A stretch of DNA of 64,000 bases, taken from Lactobacillus xylocopicola. GTDB taxonomy: Bacteria; Bacillota; Bacilli; Lactobacillales; Lactobacillaceae. A program made the translations under genes and the position numbers. The stretch is taken from the NCBI RefSeq assembly GCF_033096005.1, contig NZ_AP026803.1, positions 1,420,001 through 1,484,000 on the forward strand. Direction: 5' to 3'. The notes under the pieces were generated by a model, which searched no databases, had not been told where the DNA came from, and saw only the letters and a program-made list of their open reading frames with translations. Shown one piece after another: positions 53,544 to 62,407 of this stretch; position 1 is the first letter of the stretch, and each line of letters begins with the position of its first letter.

Positions 53544-53780
53544 TTAAGCTGCAGTATCATCGAACACACTAGTAACAGTTCGTTCAATATAGGCAGCAGA
53601 TTGCGGAATCTTATACAGATCAACTCCATCTTTGGCGAAGGCATTAGCCTGCGCAATTGTCTCCATTGCTGTCTTCACGGTCGCCTTATTTAAATTGGCG
53701 CTGGCCTCTGGCACCGCTAGCTTAGCCTTCTTAGCGGCACCTGTCAAGAATACTAGTTGTAAAGTTCTGCTTGTCGTCAT
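53544..53780 (-). CDS. DUF2922 family small protein
   Basis: A 78-residue protein (TLQLVFLTGAAKKAKLAVPE, NKATVKTAMETIAQANAFA) of the DUF2922 family, which occurs in firmicutes next to DUF1659. It is cytosolic with no signal peptide. GAGGT precedes the ATG. It lies 22 bases after the DUF1659 gene, forming a two-gene operon upstream of the S-layer locus. The function is unknown. Confidence 0.8.
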   Translation of the reverse strand: MTTSRTLQLVFLTGAAKKAKLAVPEASANLNKATVKTAMETIAQANAFAKDGVDLYKIPQSAAYIERTVTSVFDDTAA

Positions 53781-53802
53781 TGTGTTTACCTCTTTCTACC
53801 TA

Positions 53803-54015
53803 TTAATTTAACGGGACTGCTTGCTTCTGAATCAGGGTGGCACTACCTAAGTCATCACCCTGCAGGTCGGCCAAGACGCCACCTACTTCGGCTAGGCCTG
53901 CGGCTGATACTCCCTGCTTAACGTTCTTGAAGGTCCGGGCCTTAGCCCCCACCTCACCATACCGGTCATTCAAGAAAGTATATTGGATTGACTGATCTAT
54001 TAACTCGAAATTCAT
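53803..54015 (-). CDS. DUF1659 family small protein
   Basis: A 70-residue protein (YTFLNDRYGEVGAKARTFKN, VKQGVSAAGLAEVGGVLADL, QGDDLGSATLIQKQAVPLN). The family forms pairs with DUF2922. AAAGG or AGGA precedes the ATG. The function is unknown; in relatives such pairs lie near competence or surface genes, as here. Confidence 0.78.
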   Translation of the reverse strand: MNFELIDQSIQYTFLNDRYGEVGAKARTFKNVKQGVSAAGLAEVGGVLADLQGDDLGSATLIQKQAVPLN

Positions 54016-54173
54016 GTTTCCTAAACCTTTCCTTATTATAATCTGCTTAATTCTGCTGTAAGTGCTCCGCGCGCCAGCTCCCTTACACTATTAATAACGA
54101 ATTAGGTCGGGCGAGTGTAACATTATTCTTGCGAAAAGCTTATTTTTCTAGCTTAAAAATATCATTAAGTAGT

Positions 54174-54198
54174 CAAATCGCCCCAAAGCAACTATAAT
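54174..54198 (+). promoter_or_regulatory. Promoter region with AAATCGCCCCAA element, copy 1
   Basis: AAATCGCCCCAA (about 54175-54186) lies just before TATAAT (54193-54198) upstream of the TPR-like gene. The same 12 bases recur upstream of the next gene. Confidence 0.4.
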
Positions 54199-54232
54199 TA
54201 GTCTTAGTATTAATAAGGAGGATTATTTCCTA

Positions 54233-55099
54233 ATGAAGAAATCTACAATTTTGACGATTGTGGCGGTGGTGGTTATCGCCATTGGCGGCGGTGTATTCTA
54301 CGCCACCCAAAAAGCCAACCACAATCAGGTCGATGCTTCCTATAATGACGCAATGACCAGCGGCAAGAAGGCCGTTGCCGATAAGGACTACAAGCGGGCA
54401 AGTAGCGCGTTCGAGAAGGCGCTGGGCATCAAGCAGACTGACCAAGCCAAGGCTTACAAAGACCAGTCTGACAACATGCTGGTAGCAATTACGGCTACTA
54501 AGGCTGGCAAATACGACCGGGCCCTTAACCGCGTTGACGGAGTAATCAAGCAGAATGCTGGTTACGGCGTCTTGGTTAAGCAAGGCAAGCAGCTGAAGGA
54601 GACCATCGAGGACGTTCAAGACAACTACGACCACGAGATTACGCCTATCTTCACTGCAGCTGAGGAAGCAGAGAGTAACCAGCAATATGTGACGGCCGTT
54701 GAACAATATCAACGGGTACTCGACCTGCCCTACATCAACGGACAATACTACAGCAAGTATAAGGAGAGGGCCCAAAAAGGCATCAAACGTGACAAAAAGG
54801 CAGCTAAGAATAACAATGGCACTGCAGCCGTTCCTTACGGTTCAAAGTCGAGTCGCGCAAATAAGCATGACACGGGTAATGCCGGCAAGACCGGTGAAGG
54901 CGCCATGGGCAACCACAAGGTGCATGGTAAGACTGTTACGAACAAGCAGATTGACCAGTTACGCAAGCGCGTTGGTCAGCTAGGTTATGAAGCTTCATCT
55001 TGGAGTCCGCAAGATCTGATTGACTTGTACCGCAATTCCGGCCAGAATAGGCCAAGCAAGATTACCAGCCAAGATGTGCAAAATTATTTAAAGCCGTAA
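54233..55099 (+). CDS. Membrane-anchored TPR-like protein
   Basis: A 288-residue protein. One N-terminal membrane helix (STILTIVAVVVIAIGGGVFY) is followed by an extracytoplasmic helical region with tetratricopeptide-like units (YNDAMTSGKKAVADKDYKRA; AEEAESNQQYVTAVEQYQRV). A basic Lys/Asn/Gly linker spans about 185-230, and the small C-terminal domain reads LRKRVGQLGYEASSWSPQDL. No known enzyme motif is seen. AAGGAGG precedes the ATG. A wall-facing scaffold role is possible. Confidence 0.65.
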   Translation: MKKSTILTIVAVVVIAIGGGVFYATQKANHNQVDASYNDAMTSGKKAVADKDYKRASSAFEKALGIKQTDQAKAYKDQSDNMLVAITATKAGKYDRALNRVDGVIKQNAGYGVLVKQGKQLKETIEDVQDNYDHEITPIFTAAEEAESNQQYVTAVEQYQRVLDLPYINGQYYSKYKERAQKGIKRDKKAAKNNNGTAAVPYGSKSSRANKHDTGNAGKTGEGAMGNHKVHGKTVTNKQIDQLRKRVGQLGYEASSWSPQDLIDLYRNSGQNRPSKITSQDVQNYLKP

Positions 55100-55121
55100 A
55101 GTAACAACTATGCTGCTAACT

Positions 55122-55159
55122 AATCGCCCTTGCTGCACTATGCGGTGAGGACGATTTTT
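55122..55159 (+). terminator. Terminator after TPR-like gene
   Basis: AATCG.. pairs with ..CGATT in an interrupted long stem ending in TTTTT. Confidence 0.55.
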
Positions 55160-55176
55160 GCTAATGGGACAGTTGC

Positions 55177-55222
55177 AGAAATCGCCCCAATGGTTGCTTT
55201 TACCATTTAAACTCTGTAAAAT
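55177..55222 (+). promoter_or_regulatory. Promoter with AAATCGCCCCAA element, copy 2
   Basis: TTGCTT (55194-55199) and TAAAAT (55217-55222) are 17 bases apart. The element AAATCGCCCCAA lies immediately upstream of the -35 box. Confidence 0.45.
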
Positions 55223-55269
55223 GACTATTGACTTTCACGGTTCCTATTTTTATTAAAGGAGTGTCTGCT

Positions 55270-55710
55270 TTGACCGAAAAAGAAGAAAAAAATATCAAAG
55301 AGCAAGATCAGGAAAAAGAAGAACAAGAAAACGAAGAACTTAAGGTCATCGTTCCTGAAGTTACTTGGACCACGATGCCCGCAGCAGAGTTTGCCGAGCA
55401 ACCCAAGTACTTGCAAGTCTTCACTGACTTCTATATTGCGAAGTTCAACCAACGCGACTTAGAAATCATGAACACTTACGACGTTGACTCTAACATGGTT
55501 GACATTAACATCTATCTGCTCGACAACATTAAGTTCGGCCACAAGGATTTGGTTAGCCATGCGCTGCAAGATCACGCCCAAAATTTCCTCAACATTGTCG
55601 CTGAAATCGCCCAAAAAGACGATGTAACCGCGGAAAATATGACTTCCTACCAAGACTGGGACGACTGGTATGAGGACCGACGCAACAACATTTCTACTTC
55701 TTTATCATAA
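55270..55710 (+). CDS. Acidic cytosolic protein, unknown function
   Basis: A 146-residue protein starting TTG with AAAGGAG ahead. A Glu/Lys-rich low-complexity N-terminus (EEKNIKEQDQEKEEQENEEL) precedes a compact acidic domain (YLQVFTDFYIAKFNQRDLEI, TSYQDWDDWYEDRRNN). No family is recognised and no membrane segment is seen. It is a monocistronic unit with its own promoter. Confidence 0.6.
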   Translation: MTEKEEKNIKEQDQEKEEQENEELKVIVPEVTWTTMPAAEFAEQPKYLQVFTDFYIAKFNQRDLEIMNTYDVDSNMVDINIYLLDNIKFGHKDLVSHALQDHAQNFLNIVAEIAQKDDVTAENMTSYQDWDDWYEDRRNNISTSLS

Positions 55711-55752
55711 TTTACTTGTACTATAAAGAAAAAAAGAACAAAATAGAGTTTT

Positions 55753-55785
55753 AAAAGAGGATGTCGCTTGGGCATTCTTTTTTAC
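55753..55785 (+). terminator. Terminator before kup
   Basis: AAGAG..TGTC pairs with GGCA..TTCTT, followed by six Ts, with a two-base bulge. Confidence 0.55.
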
Positions 55786-55822
55786 TTAAACTATTTTGGG
55801 TTAAGTCTATGGGAGTATTAAA

Positions 55823-57859
55823 ATGTCTATGGATCAGAAACAAAAGCGCATTTCAGCGGCAGGACTGCTAATCACAATTGGCATTGTCTATGGTGATATC
55901 GGAACCAGTCCGCTCTACGTAATGAAGTCAATCGTTACCGGGAACGGGGGCATTGCCAATGTTAACCGGGAATTAATTTTGGGGGCAATCTCGTTAATTT
56001 TTTGGACGGTTACCCTATTAACAACCGTTAAGTACGTCATGATTGCTCTGCGCGCAACCAACCGCGGCGAAGGCGGAATCTTCGCCCTCTATGCGCTGGT
56101 ACGCAAACGAGCCAAGTGGCTGGTAATGCCGGCACTGATTGGAGGCGCCGCGCTCCTGGCTGATGGTACATTAACTCCAGCCGTAACGGTTACCACTTCA
56201 ATTGAAGGTCTTAAGAACATGCGCTTTGGTTCCAGCATCCCGGTCCCCAGCCAGAATGCGGTCGTTTTAATCACGATTATTATTCTGCTAGCTTTGTTTT
56301 CAATTCAAATGCTTGGCACGAGTAGCATTGGTAAGGCCTTTGGTCCCATCATGCTGGTCTGGTTCACCTTCTTAGGATTAGTCGGCATCAACAACATGAC
56401 GCATGACTGGTCAATCCTCCAAGCCCTTAATCCGGTCTGGGCAATTAAGATTCTGTTCAGCCCGGCTAACAAGGCCGGGATCTTCATCCTGGGTTCAATC
56501 TTTCTAGCAACAACCGGGGCTGAGGCCCTCTACTCTGATGTCGGTCACGTTGGCCGTGGTAATATTCATGGTTCTTGGCCATATGTTTTTGCCTGTCTTG
56601 CCCTCAACTACCTAGGCCAAGGGGTCTGGATTCTACAAAACCCCAACTTCAAGACCAGTGGCGGGACTGAGCTCAACCCCTTCTTTGAAGCAGTTCCGGC
56701 CAACTTACGTCTGTTCAGCATTATCTTGGCAACAATAGCAGCCATCATCGCCTCTCAAGCGCTCATTACCGGTTCCTTTACCCTGGTTTCTGAAGCCAGT
56801 GGGTTAAAGTTCCTGCCGCGGATGAATATCCATTATCCTACTACTACTCACGGTCAGATCTATATTCCAGCGGTTAACAAGATGATTTGTCTTGCTACCA
56901 TTGCGATTGTGCTCTTCTTCCGCACTTCCCAGCACATGGAAGCCGCCTACGGTCTGTCAATTACCGTAACAATGTTAATGACGACCCTGCTCTTGTTTGA
57001 ATACTTGGGTGCTAAAAAGCAACCGTTCGTCCTCCGCCTGCTCTTTCTCGTTGTCTTCGGCTTCATTGAGGGTATGTTCCTCATCTCCAGTTTGACCAAG
57101 TTCATGCATGGTGGTTACGTAACGGTGCTCATCGCAGGCTTCATTGGCATTATCATGTTCATCTGGTACTTCGGTAATAAGGTACGCGACAAGCACGAAG
57201 GAGTAAGTACTTACGTCCGCTTAGACGAGTATACTGACATGCTCACCGACCTAAGTCACGATGAAGACTATCCAATCTACGCAACCAACCTCGTTTACAT
57301 GGCCCCGGTCAAGTATAACAAGTTCATCAAGCGCGAAATTTTGTACTCGATTTTGGATAAACGGCCAAAGCGGGCTCGGGCCTATTGGTTCGTTACCGTC
57401 AACATTACTAACGAGCCCTTTACCGCCAGGTATGCAGTCAATACCTATGGAACCAAGAACGTGATTAACGTCCAACTCTTCCTGGGTTTCAAGAAGCAGA
57501 CCAGTGTGAACATCTATTTAAGACAAATTGTCCACGACTTAATTAAAGACGGCACAATCGAGTCTCAACCACAAGAATACACTACTACACCTGGCCGGAT
57601 GGTCGGGGACTTCTCCTTTGTCCTGGTTAACGATGTTGTCAGTCCGTTAACACGGCTAAAGGGCTTTGAGAAGTGGATGCTAAAGGCCCGCGTCTGGCTG
57701 CAAAACCTGTCCCCGAATCCGGCTTCCTGGTTCGGTCTTGAGTACACAGATACTGTGGTCGAACGGGTTCCGCTAATCTTGGGTAAGCCGCAGCACAACC
57801 TGCATATCCGGCGGGTGGCAGCGCAAGACTATTCTCACTCAAAAGATCAAGAGAGTTAA
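55823..57859 (+). CDS. kup: Kup-family potassium uptake protein
   Basis: A 678-residue potassium-proton symporter. The N-terminal family signature GIVYGDIGTSPLYVMKSIV is followed by twelve membrane helices up to about residue 455 and a cytosolic C-terminal domain of about 220 residues (VYMAPVKYNKFIKREILYSI). Length and order are normal. GGGAG precedes the ATG. No c-di-AMP riboswitch is visible in the short upstream space. Confidence 0.96.
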   Translation: MSMDQKQKRISAAGLLITIGIVYGDIGTSPLYVMKSIVTGNGGIANVNRELILGAISLIFWTVTLLTTVKYVMIALRATNRGEGGIFALYALVRKRAKWLVMPALIGGAALLADGTLTPAVTVTTSIEGLKNMRFGSSIPVPSQNAVVLITIIILLALFSIQMLGTSSIGKAFGPIMLVWFTFLGLVGINNMTHDWSILQALNPVWAIKILFSPANKAGIFILGSIFLATTGAEALYSDVGHVGRGNIHGSWPYVFACLALNYLGQGVWILQNPNFKTSGGTELNPFFEAVPANLRLFSIILATIAAIIASQALITGSFTLVSEASGLKFLPRMNIHYPTTTHGQIYIPAVNKMICLATIAIVLFFRTSQHMEAAYGLSITVTMLMTTLLLFEYLGAKKQPFVLRLLFLVVFGFIEGMFLISSLTKFMHGGYVTVLIAGFIGIIMFIWYFGNKVRDKHEGVSTYVRLDEYTDMLTDLSHDEDYPIYATNLVYMAPVKYNKFIKREILYSILDKRPKRARAYWFVTVNITNEPFTARYAVNTYGTKNVINVQLFLGFKKQTSVNIYLRQIVHDLIKDGTIESQPQEYTTTPGRMVGDFSFVLVNDVVSPLTRLKGFEKWMLKARVWLQNLSPNPASWFGLEYTDTVVERVPLILGKPQHNLHIRRVAAQDYSHSKDQES

Positions 57860-57870
57860 TTTTTTACTTT

Positions 57871-57913
57871 AAAAGGCATTAGTCCGGTATAATTTACCAG
57901 GCAATGCCTTTTT
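57871..57913. terminator. Terminator after kup
   Basis: AAAAGGCATT pairs with AATGCCTTTT, followed by a T-rich stretch. Confidence 0.85.
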
Positions 57914-58145
57914 ATGTTGCCAACTTTTCATGATGGTTTAGACCAAATTAGTTATCAACCAAACAGGCTTTGTTTGCACTAATAGACTTATTTTCACTGC
58001 TGGTAGCAGTACTTGCTTTTTAGGTGGCTCAACTCTTGTTTTGAGGTCTTGCTGATTTTTTCACAAACTAAATAGCTTGAAATCAATAACTTTATTGGAT
58101 TAATTTCACAAATTTTTATTTTTTATATTTATTTTTTCTTTTAGC

Positions 58146-58167
58146 ATGCTATAATGTAAGCGGTTAT
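58146..58167 (+). promoter_or_regulatory. Lactate permease promoter with cre-like site
   Basis: An extended -10 box TGCTATAAT (58147-58155) overlaps TGTAAGCGGTTATA (58154-58167), which resembles a catabolite-responsive element. CcpA binding there would block transcription start. The rest of 57914-58145 holds only AT-rich sequence with no gene. Confidence 0.5.
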
Positions 58168-58250
58168 ATTCAGCTATCTTTTATTTCTTAATCAAAGATA
58201 TGCTAGGAATATTTTACTTGTGTTGAATGTGTCTTTTGGAGGATATTAGA

Positions 58251-59789
58251 ATGGATTTATTTAAAACGGTGATCGCCATTATCCCAATCGTGTGGTTGAT
58301 CTTATCCCTGGGCGTCTTTCACGTCCGCGGCGACCTCGCTTGTGTGATTGGCTTCGTCGGTGCGATTGTGTTGAGTATTGTCGGGTTTGGCTTCTCCATT
58401 CCGGACAGCCTGACCGCCGGGTTAGACGGAATCATGATGGCATTTTGGCCAATTATTTACGTTATTATTTCTGCTGTCTTTATCTATAACATCAGCAGAA
58501 AGTCTGGAGGCATGGACACTATCATGTCCATGTTAACCTCGATTACCAAGGATATGAGAATTCTTGTCCTGATTCTTGCTTGGGCGCTTGGTGGCTTCCT
58601 AGAAGCCGTCGCCGGCTTTGGAACTGCCGTAGCGATTCCTGCAAGTATTCTAATTATGCTGGGAATGGAACCAATTAAGGCAGCCGTTATTTGTCTGATT
58701 GCCAACACTGCCCCGACCGCCTTTGGTGCAATTGGTCTGCCAATTACTACCTTGGCCAAAGTAACCGGCTTGGGTGCAACCGAATTAGGCTTCTTCGTTT
58801 CCATTCAATTATTTATTTTAATTATTATCATTCCTTTTGTACTGGTTTATCTAACCGGCGGTAAAGGGATGAAGTCGTTCAAGGGTAATGGAGTATTAGC
58901 CGCAACGCTGCTGGCGGGACTGACTTTTGCTGTTCCCCAAATCTTCATTACTAAGTACATGGGACCAGAACTACCATCCATTGTCGGTTCAATCGTTTGC
59001 CTGGCTGCGCTCGTCCTAGTTACCAAGATGTACAACAAAAAAGATAGCGATGGATCTAACGATGCATCCGACAAGTCGACTAGTGATAAGGTTAAGGCTT
59101 GGTTCCCGTTCATCCTGTTGTTTGTCCTGATTATCGCCACTTCTTCCCTGTTCCCAGCCGTTAAAAATGCCTTGGCTGGGGTTAAGACCAGCTTCCACTT
59201 CTATACTGGAGCACATCCAAAAATGGTAGACATTGACTGGTTGACCTCTCCTGGTACCCTGATCTTGCTATCAAGCCTCATTGGCGGTGCCGTGCAAGGT
59301 CTGTCACTGGGCAAAATGCTCTCGGTCTTAGGTAGCACAATCAAGCAGTTGAGTAAAACCATTGTAACTGTCTGTGCCATTGTTGGCTTATCAAAAGTTA
59401 TGGGATACAGCGGCATGATTGCCACGATTGCAGTTAGCCTGGTTGCTATCACCGGTCCCTTCTACCCGGTTATCTCACCGATTATCGGTGTTCTAGGGAT
59501 CTTCATTACGGGTAGTGATACCTCTGCCAACGTCCTATTTGGTGGCCTACAAGCCCAAGCTGCACACGCCCTAAGTGTTAGCCCTTACTGGTTGGCCGCT
59601 GCCAACATGGCCGGTGCTACCGCAGGGAAGATGATCTCACCGCAGAGTATCGCCATTGCAACGGGTGCAACCGGCTTGGACGGTAAGGAAGGTGTCCTTT
59701 TGAAAAAGGCCCTACCATATTGTGCAATGTACACCGTAGCGCTTTGTGCCATTGTTTATATCGTTGGAAAGCTGATGAGCTTACTATAA
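58251..59789 (+). CDS. L-lactate permease (LctP family)
   Basis: A 512-residue membrane protein with about 12-13 helices. Family signatures include GGFLEAVAGFGTAVAIPASI, NTAPTAFGAIGLPITTLAKV and GSDTSANVLFGGLQAQAA near the C-terminus. It moves lactate (and often glycolate) with protons. The ATG at 58251 has GGAGG eight bases ahead. It stands alone between terminators. It may feed the lactate oxidase at 7.2 kb, or export lactate. Confidence 0.94.
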   Translation: MDLFKTVIAIIPIVWLILSLGVFHVRGDLACVIGFVGAIVLSIVGFGFSIPDSLTAGLDGIMMAFWPIIYVIISAVFIYNISRKSGGMDTIMSMLTSITKDMRILVLILAWALGGFLEAVAGFGTAVAIPASILIMLGMEPIKAAVICLIANTAPTAFGAIGLPITTLAKVTGLGATELGFFVSIQLFILIIIIPFVLVYLTGGKGMKSFKGNGVLAATLLAGLTFAVPQIFITKYMGPELPSIVGSIVCLAALVLVTKMYNKKDSDGSNDASDKSTSDKVKAWFPFILLFVLIIATSSLFPAVKNALAGVKTSFHFYTGAHPKMVDIDWLTSPGTLILLSSLIGGAVQGLSLGKMLSVLGSTIKQLSKTIVTVCAIVGLSKVMGYSGMIATIAVSLVAITGPFYPVISPIIGVLGIFITGSDTSANVLFGGLQAQAAHALSVSPYWLAAANMAGATAGKMISPQSIAIATGATGLDGKEGVLLKKALPYCAMYTVALCAIVYIVGKLMSLL

Positions 59790-59854
59790 CCCCGTTTAAA
59801 GTTATATAAGACAAAGAAAATATAGCACAAACAACACAGCAACAACATTATCAA

Positions 59855-59893
59855 AAAAGACTAGCCTGCCGTTCAAGCACGTGCTAGTCTTTT
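59855..59893. terminator. Bidirectional terminator after lactate permease
   Basis: AAAGACTAGC pairs with GCTAGTCTTT with A and T flanks, between converging genes. Confidence 0.8.
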
Positions 59894-59917
59894 GCTTTGC
59901 TTTTTGCTACCGCTTCT

Positions 59918-60208
59918 TTATTCCGTAAGCAAGTACCAGCAAAGCGGAATAATCGACAACAGGATGACTGCGCCAATCACGCTGGCCCCAACCACCTTAA
60001 TCCGTCTTGTTTGCTGCGCTGTTGCCGCACGGTTAGCTTGCGTTTCCACTGCTAACGTTACCAGCAGGACAAGTAGGCTCCAGCAGCCAACAATCAAGTG
60101 TCCGTGACGAGCTTCATTAACTGCTCGGTTAAAATAGAAAAAAATAAATGGTATAACGAAGCTAATTGTTAACTGATACTTGGCATAAAAGCGATTTATT
60201 GTTTGCAT
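59918..60208 (-). CDS. Small membrane protein, unknown function
   Basis: A 96-residue protein with three hydrophobic segments (LTISFVIPFIFFYF; LIVGCWSLLVLLVTLAV; GASVIGAVILLSIIPLCWYL) and a short basic loop. The ATG at 60208 has GGGAGG about 11 bases ahead. The family is not recognised. Confidence 0.6.
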   Translation of the reverse strand: MQTINRFYAKYQLTISFVIPFIFFYFNRAVNEARHGHLIVGCWSLLVLLVTLAVETQANRAATAQQTRRIKVVGASVIGAVILLSIIPLCWYLLTE

Positions 60209-60307
60209 TATCGAAACTACCTCCCCGCCTAGCAAAAATCTTTCCTCATTATCATAGTCCTTTTTTGCAAAAATACCACTACTTAGTTAATTTTTTGCTA
60301 CACCTAA

Positions 60308-60341
60308 AAAAGTCCTATTCCTGCTTAGGAATAGGACTTTT
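60308..60341. terminator. Bidirectional terminator after pepO
   Basis: AAAAGTCCTATTCC pairs perfectly with GGAATAGGACTTTT (14 bp, loop TGCTTA). Confidence 0.9.
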
Positions 60342-60361
60342 ATACTTATACTAGGACTCAC

Positions 60362-62311
60362 TTACCAGATGTCAACACGCTGGTCTGGCTCAAGCCACAT
60401 GCCATCACCAGGCTTTACGTCAAAGACTTTGTAAAAGTCATCCTGGCACTGAGTCTGGACGTTGGCACGCAAGGGACCCGGCGCGTGAACATCTACTGCT
60501 GTCTGCGTCTTAATCGACTCCGTCAGCTGCTTATTAGCCCAAATCCGGGCAAAGTTTTCAAACAGTTTCTGCAAGTCATCGCTTTCATTCTTGGCTGCTT
60601 CCACCGCGGCCGTCAGTCCACCCTGGTCAGCGATATTCTCTGACACAATCTGCTTACCATTCAGCTTCACGGGGCCATATTCAATTCCATCAAAGAGGTC
60701 GATTTCAGCTTGGGTACGCTGCTTGAATTCAGCGTAATCTTCGTCTTTCCACCAGTTCTTCATGTTTCCAAATTCATCGAATTGTGCACCATTGTTATCA
60801 AAGGCATGAGAAATTTCGTGAGCAATAACTGTTCCAATTCCACCAAAGTTCGTGGCCCGATCCTGCTGCAAGTCATAGAACGGGGCCTGCAAAATAGCCG
60901 CTGGGAAAGTTAGGTCATTTCTTTGGGGATCATAACAAGCATTAACCAAATTGCCTGGCATTGCCCAAATCGTCCGGTCAACCTGCTTGTGCAACTGCTC
61001 AATGTTATACTTTTGCTCTTCAATGCCAAAGGCACGGTCGTTAGCATATAGGCTACCACCCCGATTTGCTGGAATTACTTGCAAGCGGTTGTATATTTCT
61101 TCAATCTTATCTGGATAGCCAATCTTCAAGACTAGTGCCTCAAGCTTGCCAACAGCCTGCTGCTTGGTTGCCTCTGACAGCCAGCTATTGCTCTGCAAGC
61201 GTTCCTTGTACACGTCGAGCATCCGGTGGATCATGTCTTCAACGTCGCGCTTGGCATCTGCACCAAAGTATGTCTGACCATAATAGACCCCGACTACTTC
61301 ACTAAAATTACCATTAGCAATGCGGTAAGCCTGCTTCTCTCCACTTGCCAACTGCGGCTGACCAGACAGTGCCTGACCGAACGGAAAGGCTGCTTCACGG
61401 AATGCTTGAGACAGGTCTGAGGCAACATCGTTGATAAAGTTGACGATTATCCAACCCTTAATTTCAGCAAAGTTAGCCTGATTGATCAGTTCGTTAATAT
61501 GGTCGAGGTAGCGCGGCTCACCCACAATAATGCGGTCAGGTTCTTCCCCGATCACTTCTTGTAGGTAGTGCTGGATTTTGAAGTCGCTGAATTTAGCTTC
61601 GAAGTCAGCAATTACCATTGGATTATATGAAGCTGGATAGTCGGCCCATTCTTCAGTTGACTTAACTACCTTGGCTAGTTTGGCGTCAAACTTGATCGCG
61701 TCGCCGGCATACTGCTTGGCTTCATTCTGGTCGACACCGGCCATTTGCAACAACTTAACTGACTGCTTTTGTAAAACTTCTAGCAACTCGGGTGCATCGG
61801 CAGTTTGGTAGGTAGTCGTATCTGGCAGGTAAGTAGCCGGACCAGTGAAACTCAAGACATTAACCTTAGTATTCTTCATGTCTGGTTCAACACTGAGACT
61901 AAACGGAACTGAGGCAAAACTGGTTAAATCAGCCGCCTTCAGGTTAAAGTCAGCGAAATCCTTGAGCCCAGTGAGGATTGCCAAGTCGGACTTAATAGGC
62001 TCTGCACCTTCACGATTACGTTTATCAAAGTCCTTAGCTAACCGGTAAAGCTCCACCGCCTTAGCCAAATTAGGTACATTCGGGACCGCCTTTTTACCAG
62101 CGGCAAAGTCTGCAAAGTCCTGCATCAAGTGTTGTTCAACATTCAAGTCAATCCCGTCAAAGGAAGCCATGCGTGAGCGGTCTGCCGGAATCTTAGTTTT
62201 TTCCAACCACTCAGAATTAACTGCCAGGTAGATATTATCCTGCGGGCGTGTACCCACTTTAGGTTCAATGACATCTCCGCTTCCGCCGCGGACTGCAAAA
62301 GTATTTTTCAT
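60362..62311 (-). CDS. pepO: M13 neprilysin-like endopeptidase PepO
   Basis: A 649-residue zinc endopeptidase. The catalytic motif HEISH is at 498-502, with the third ligand E558 and D562 in SENIADQGGL, and the substrate-binding block is DNNGAQFDEFGN. The N-terminal M13_N domain fills about 20-400. There is no signal peptide, so it is cytosolic and degrades peptides after uptake. The ATG at 62311 sits nine bases from AGGAGG; an adjacent TTG upstream is less suitable. Confidence 0.95.
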   Translation of the reverse strand: MKNTFAVRGGSGDVIEPKVGTRPQDNIYLAVNSEWLEKTKIPADRSRMASFDGIDLNVEQHLMQDFADFAAGKKAVPNVPNLAKAVELYRLAKDFDKRNREGAEPIKSDLAILTGLKDFADFNLKAADLTSFASVPFSLSVEPDMKNTKVNVLSFTGPATYLPDTTTYQTADAPELLEVLQKQSVKLLQMAGVDQNEAKQYAGDAIKFDAKLAKVVKSTEEWADYPASYNPMVIADFEAKFSDFKIQHYLQEVIGEEPDRIIVGEPRYLDHINELINQANFAEIKGWIIVNFINDVASDLSQAFREAAFPFGQALSGQPQLASGEKQAYRIANGNFSEVVGVYYGQTYFGADAKRDVEDMIHRMLDVYKERLQSNSWLSEATKQQAVGKLEALVLKIGYPDKIEEIYNRLQVIPANRGGSLYANDRAFGIEEQKYNIEQLHKQVDRTIWAMPGNLVNACYDPQRNDLTFPAAILQAPFYDLQQDRATNFGGIGTVIAHEISHAFDNNGAQFDEFGNMKNWWKDEDYAEFKQRTQAEIDLFDGIEYGPVKLNGKQIVSENIADQGGLTAAVEAAKNESDDLQKLFENFARIWANKQLTESIKTQTAVDVHAPGPLRANVQTQCQDDFYKVFDVKPGDGMWLEPDQRVDIW

Positions 62312-62407
62312 CAAGAGTATCCTCCTCTTTTAAATATAAATTAAAATCAGGCTAAATTAATATTATCATTTTAATCAGTGCTTGGACATTAAAAAGTCGT
62401 TACAGAA

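Noticed and set aside
53468..53656. A 62-codon ORF overlapping the DUF2922 gene
   Set aside because: The overlapping frame matches DUF2922, has a proper start and pairs with DUF1659; this one does not.
54230..54775. A 181-codon ORF antisense to the TPR-like gene
   Set aside because: It mirrors the codons of the plus-strand gene, has no ribosome-binding site and no family resemblance.
55711..55822. A possible c-di-AMP riboswitch before kup
   Set aside because: The space is only about 110 bases and holds a terminator of the preceding gene; no riboswitch core could be recognised.
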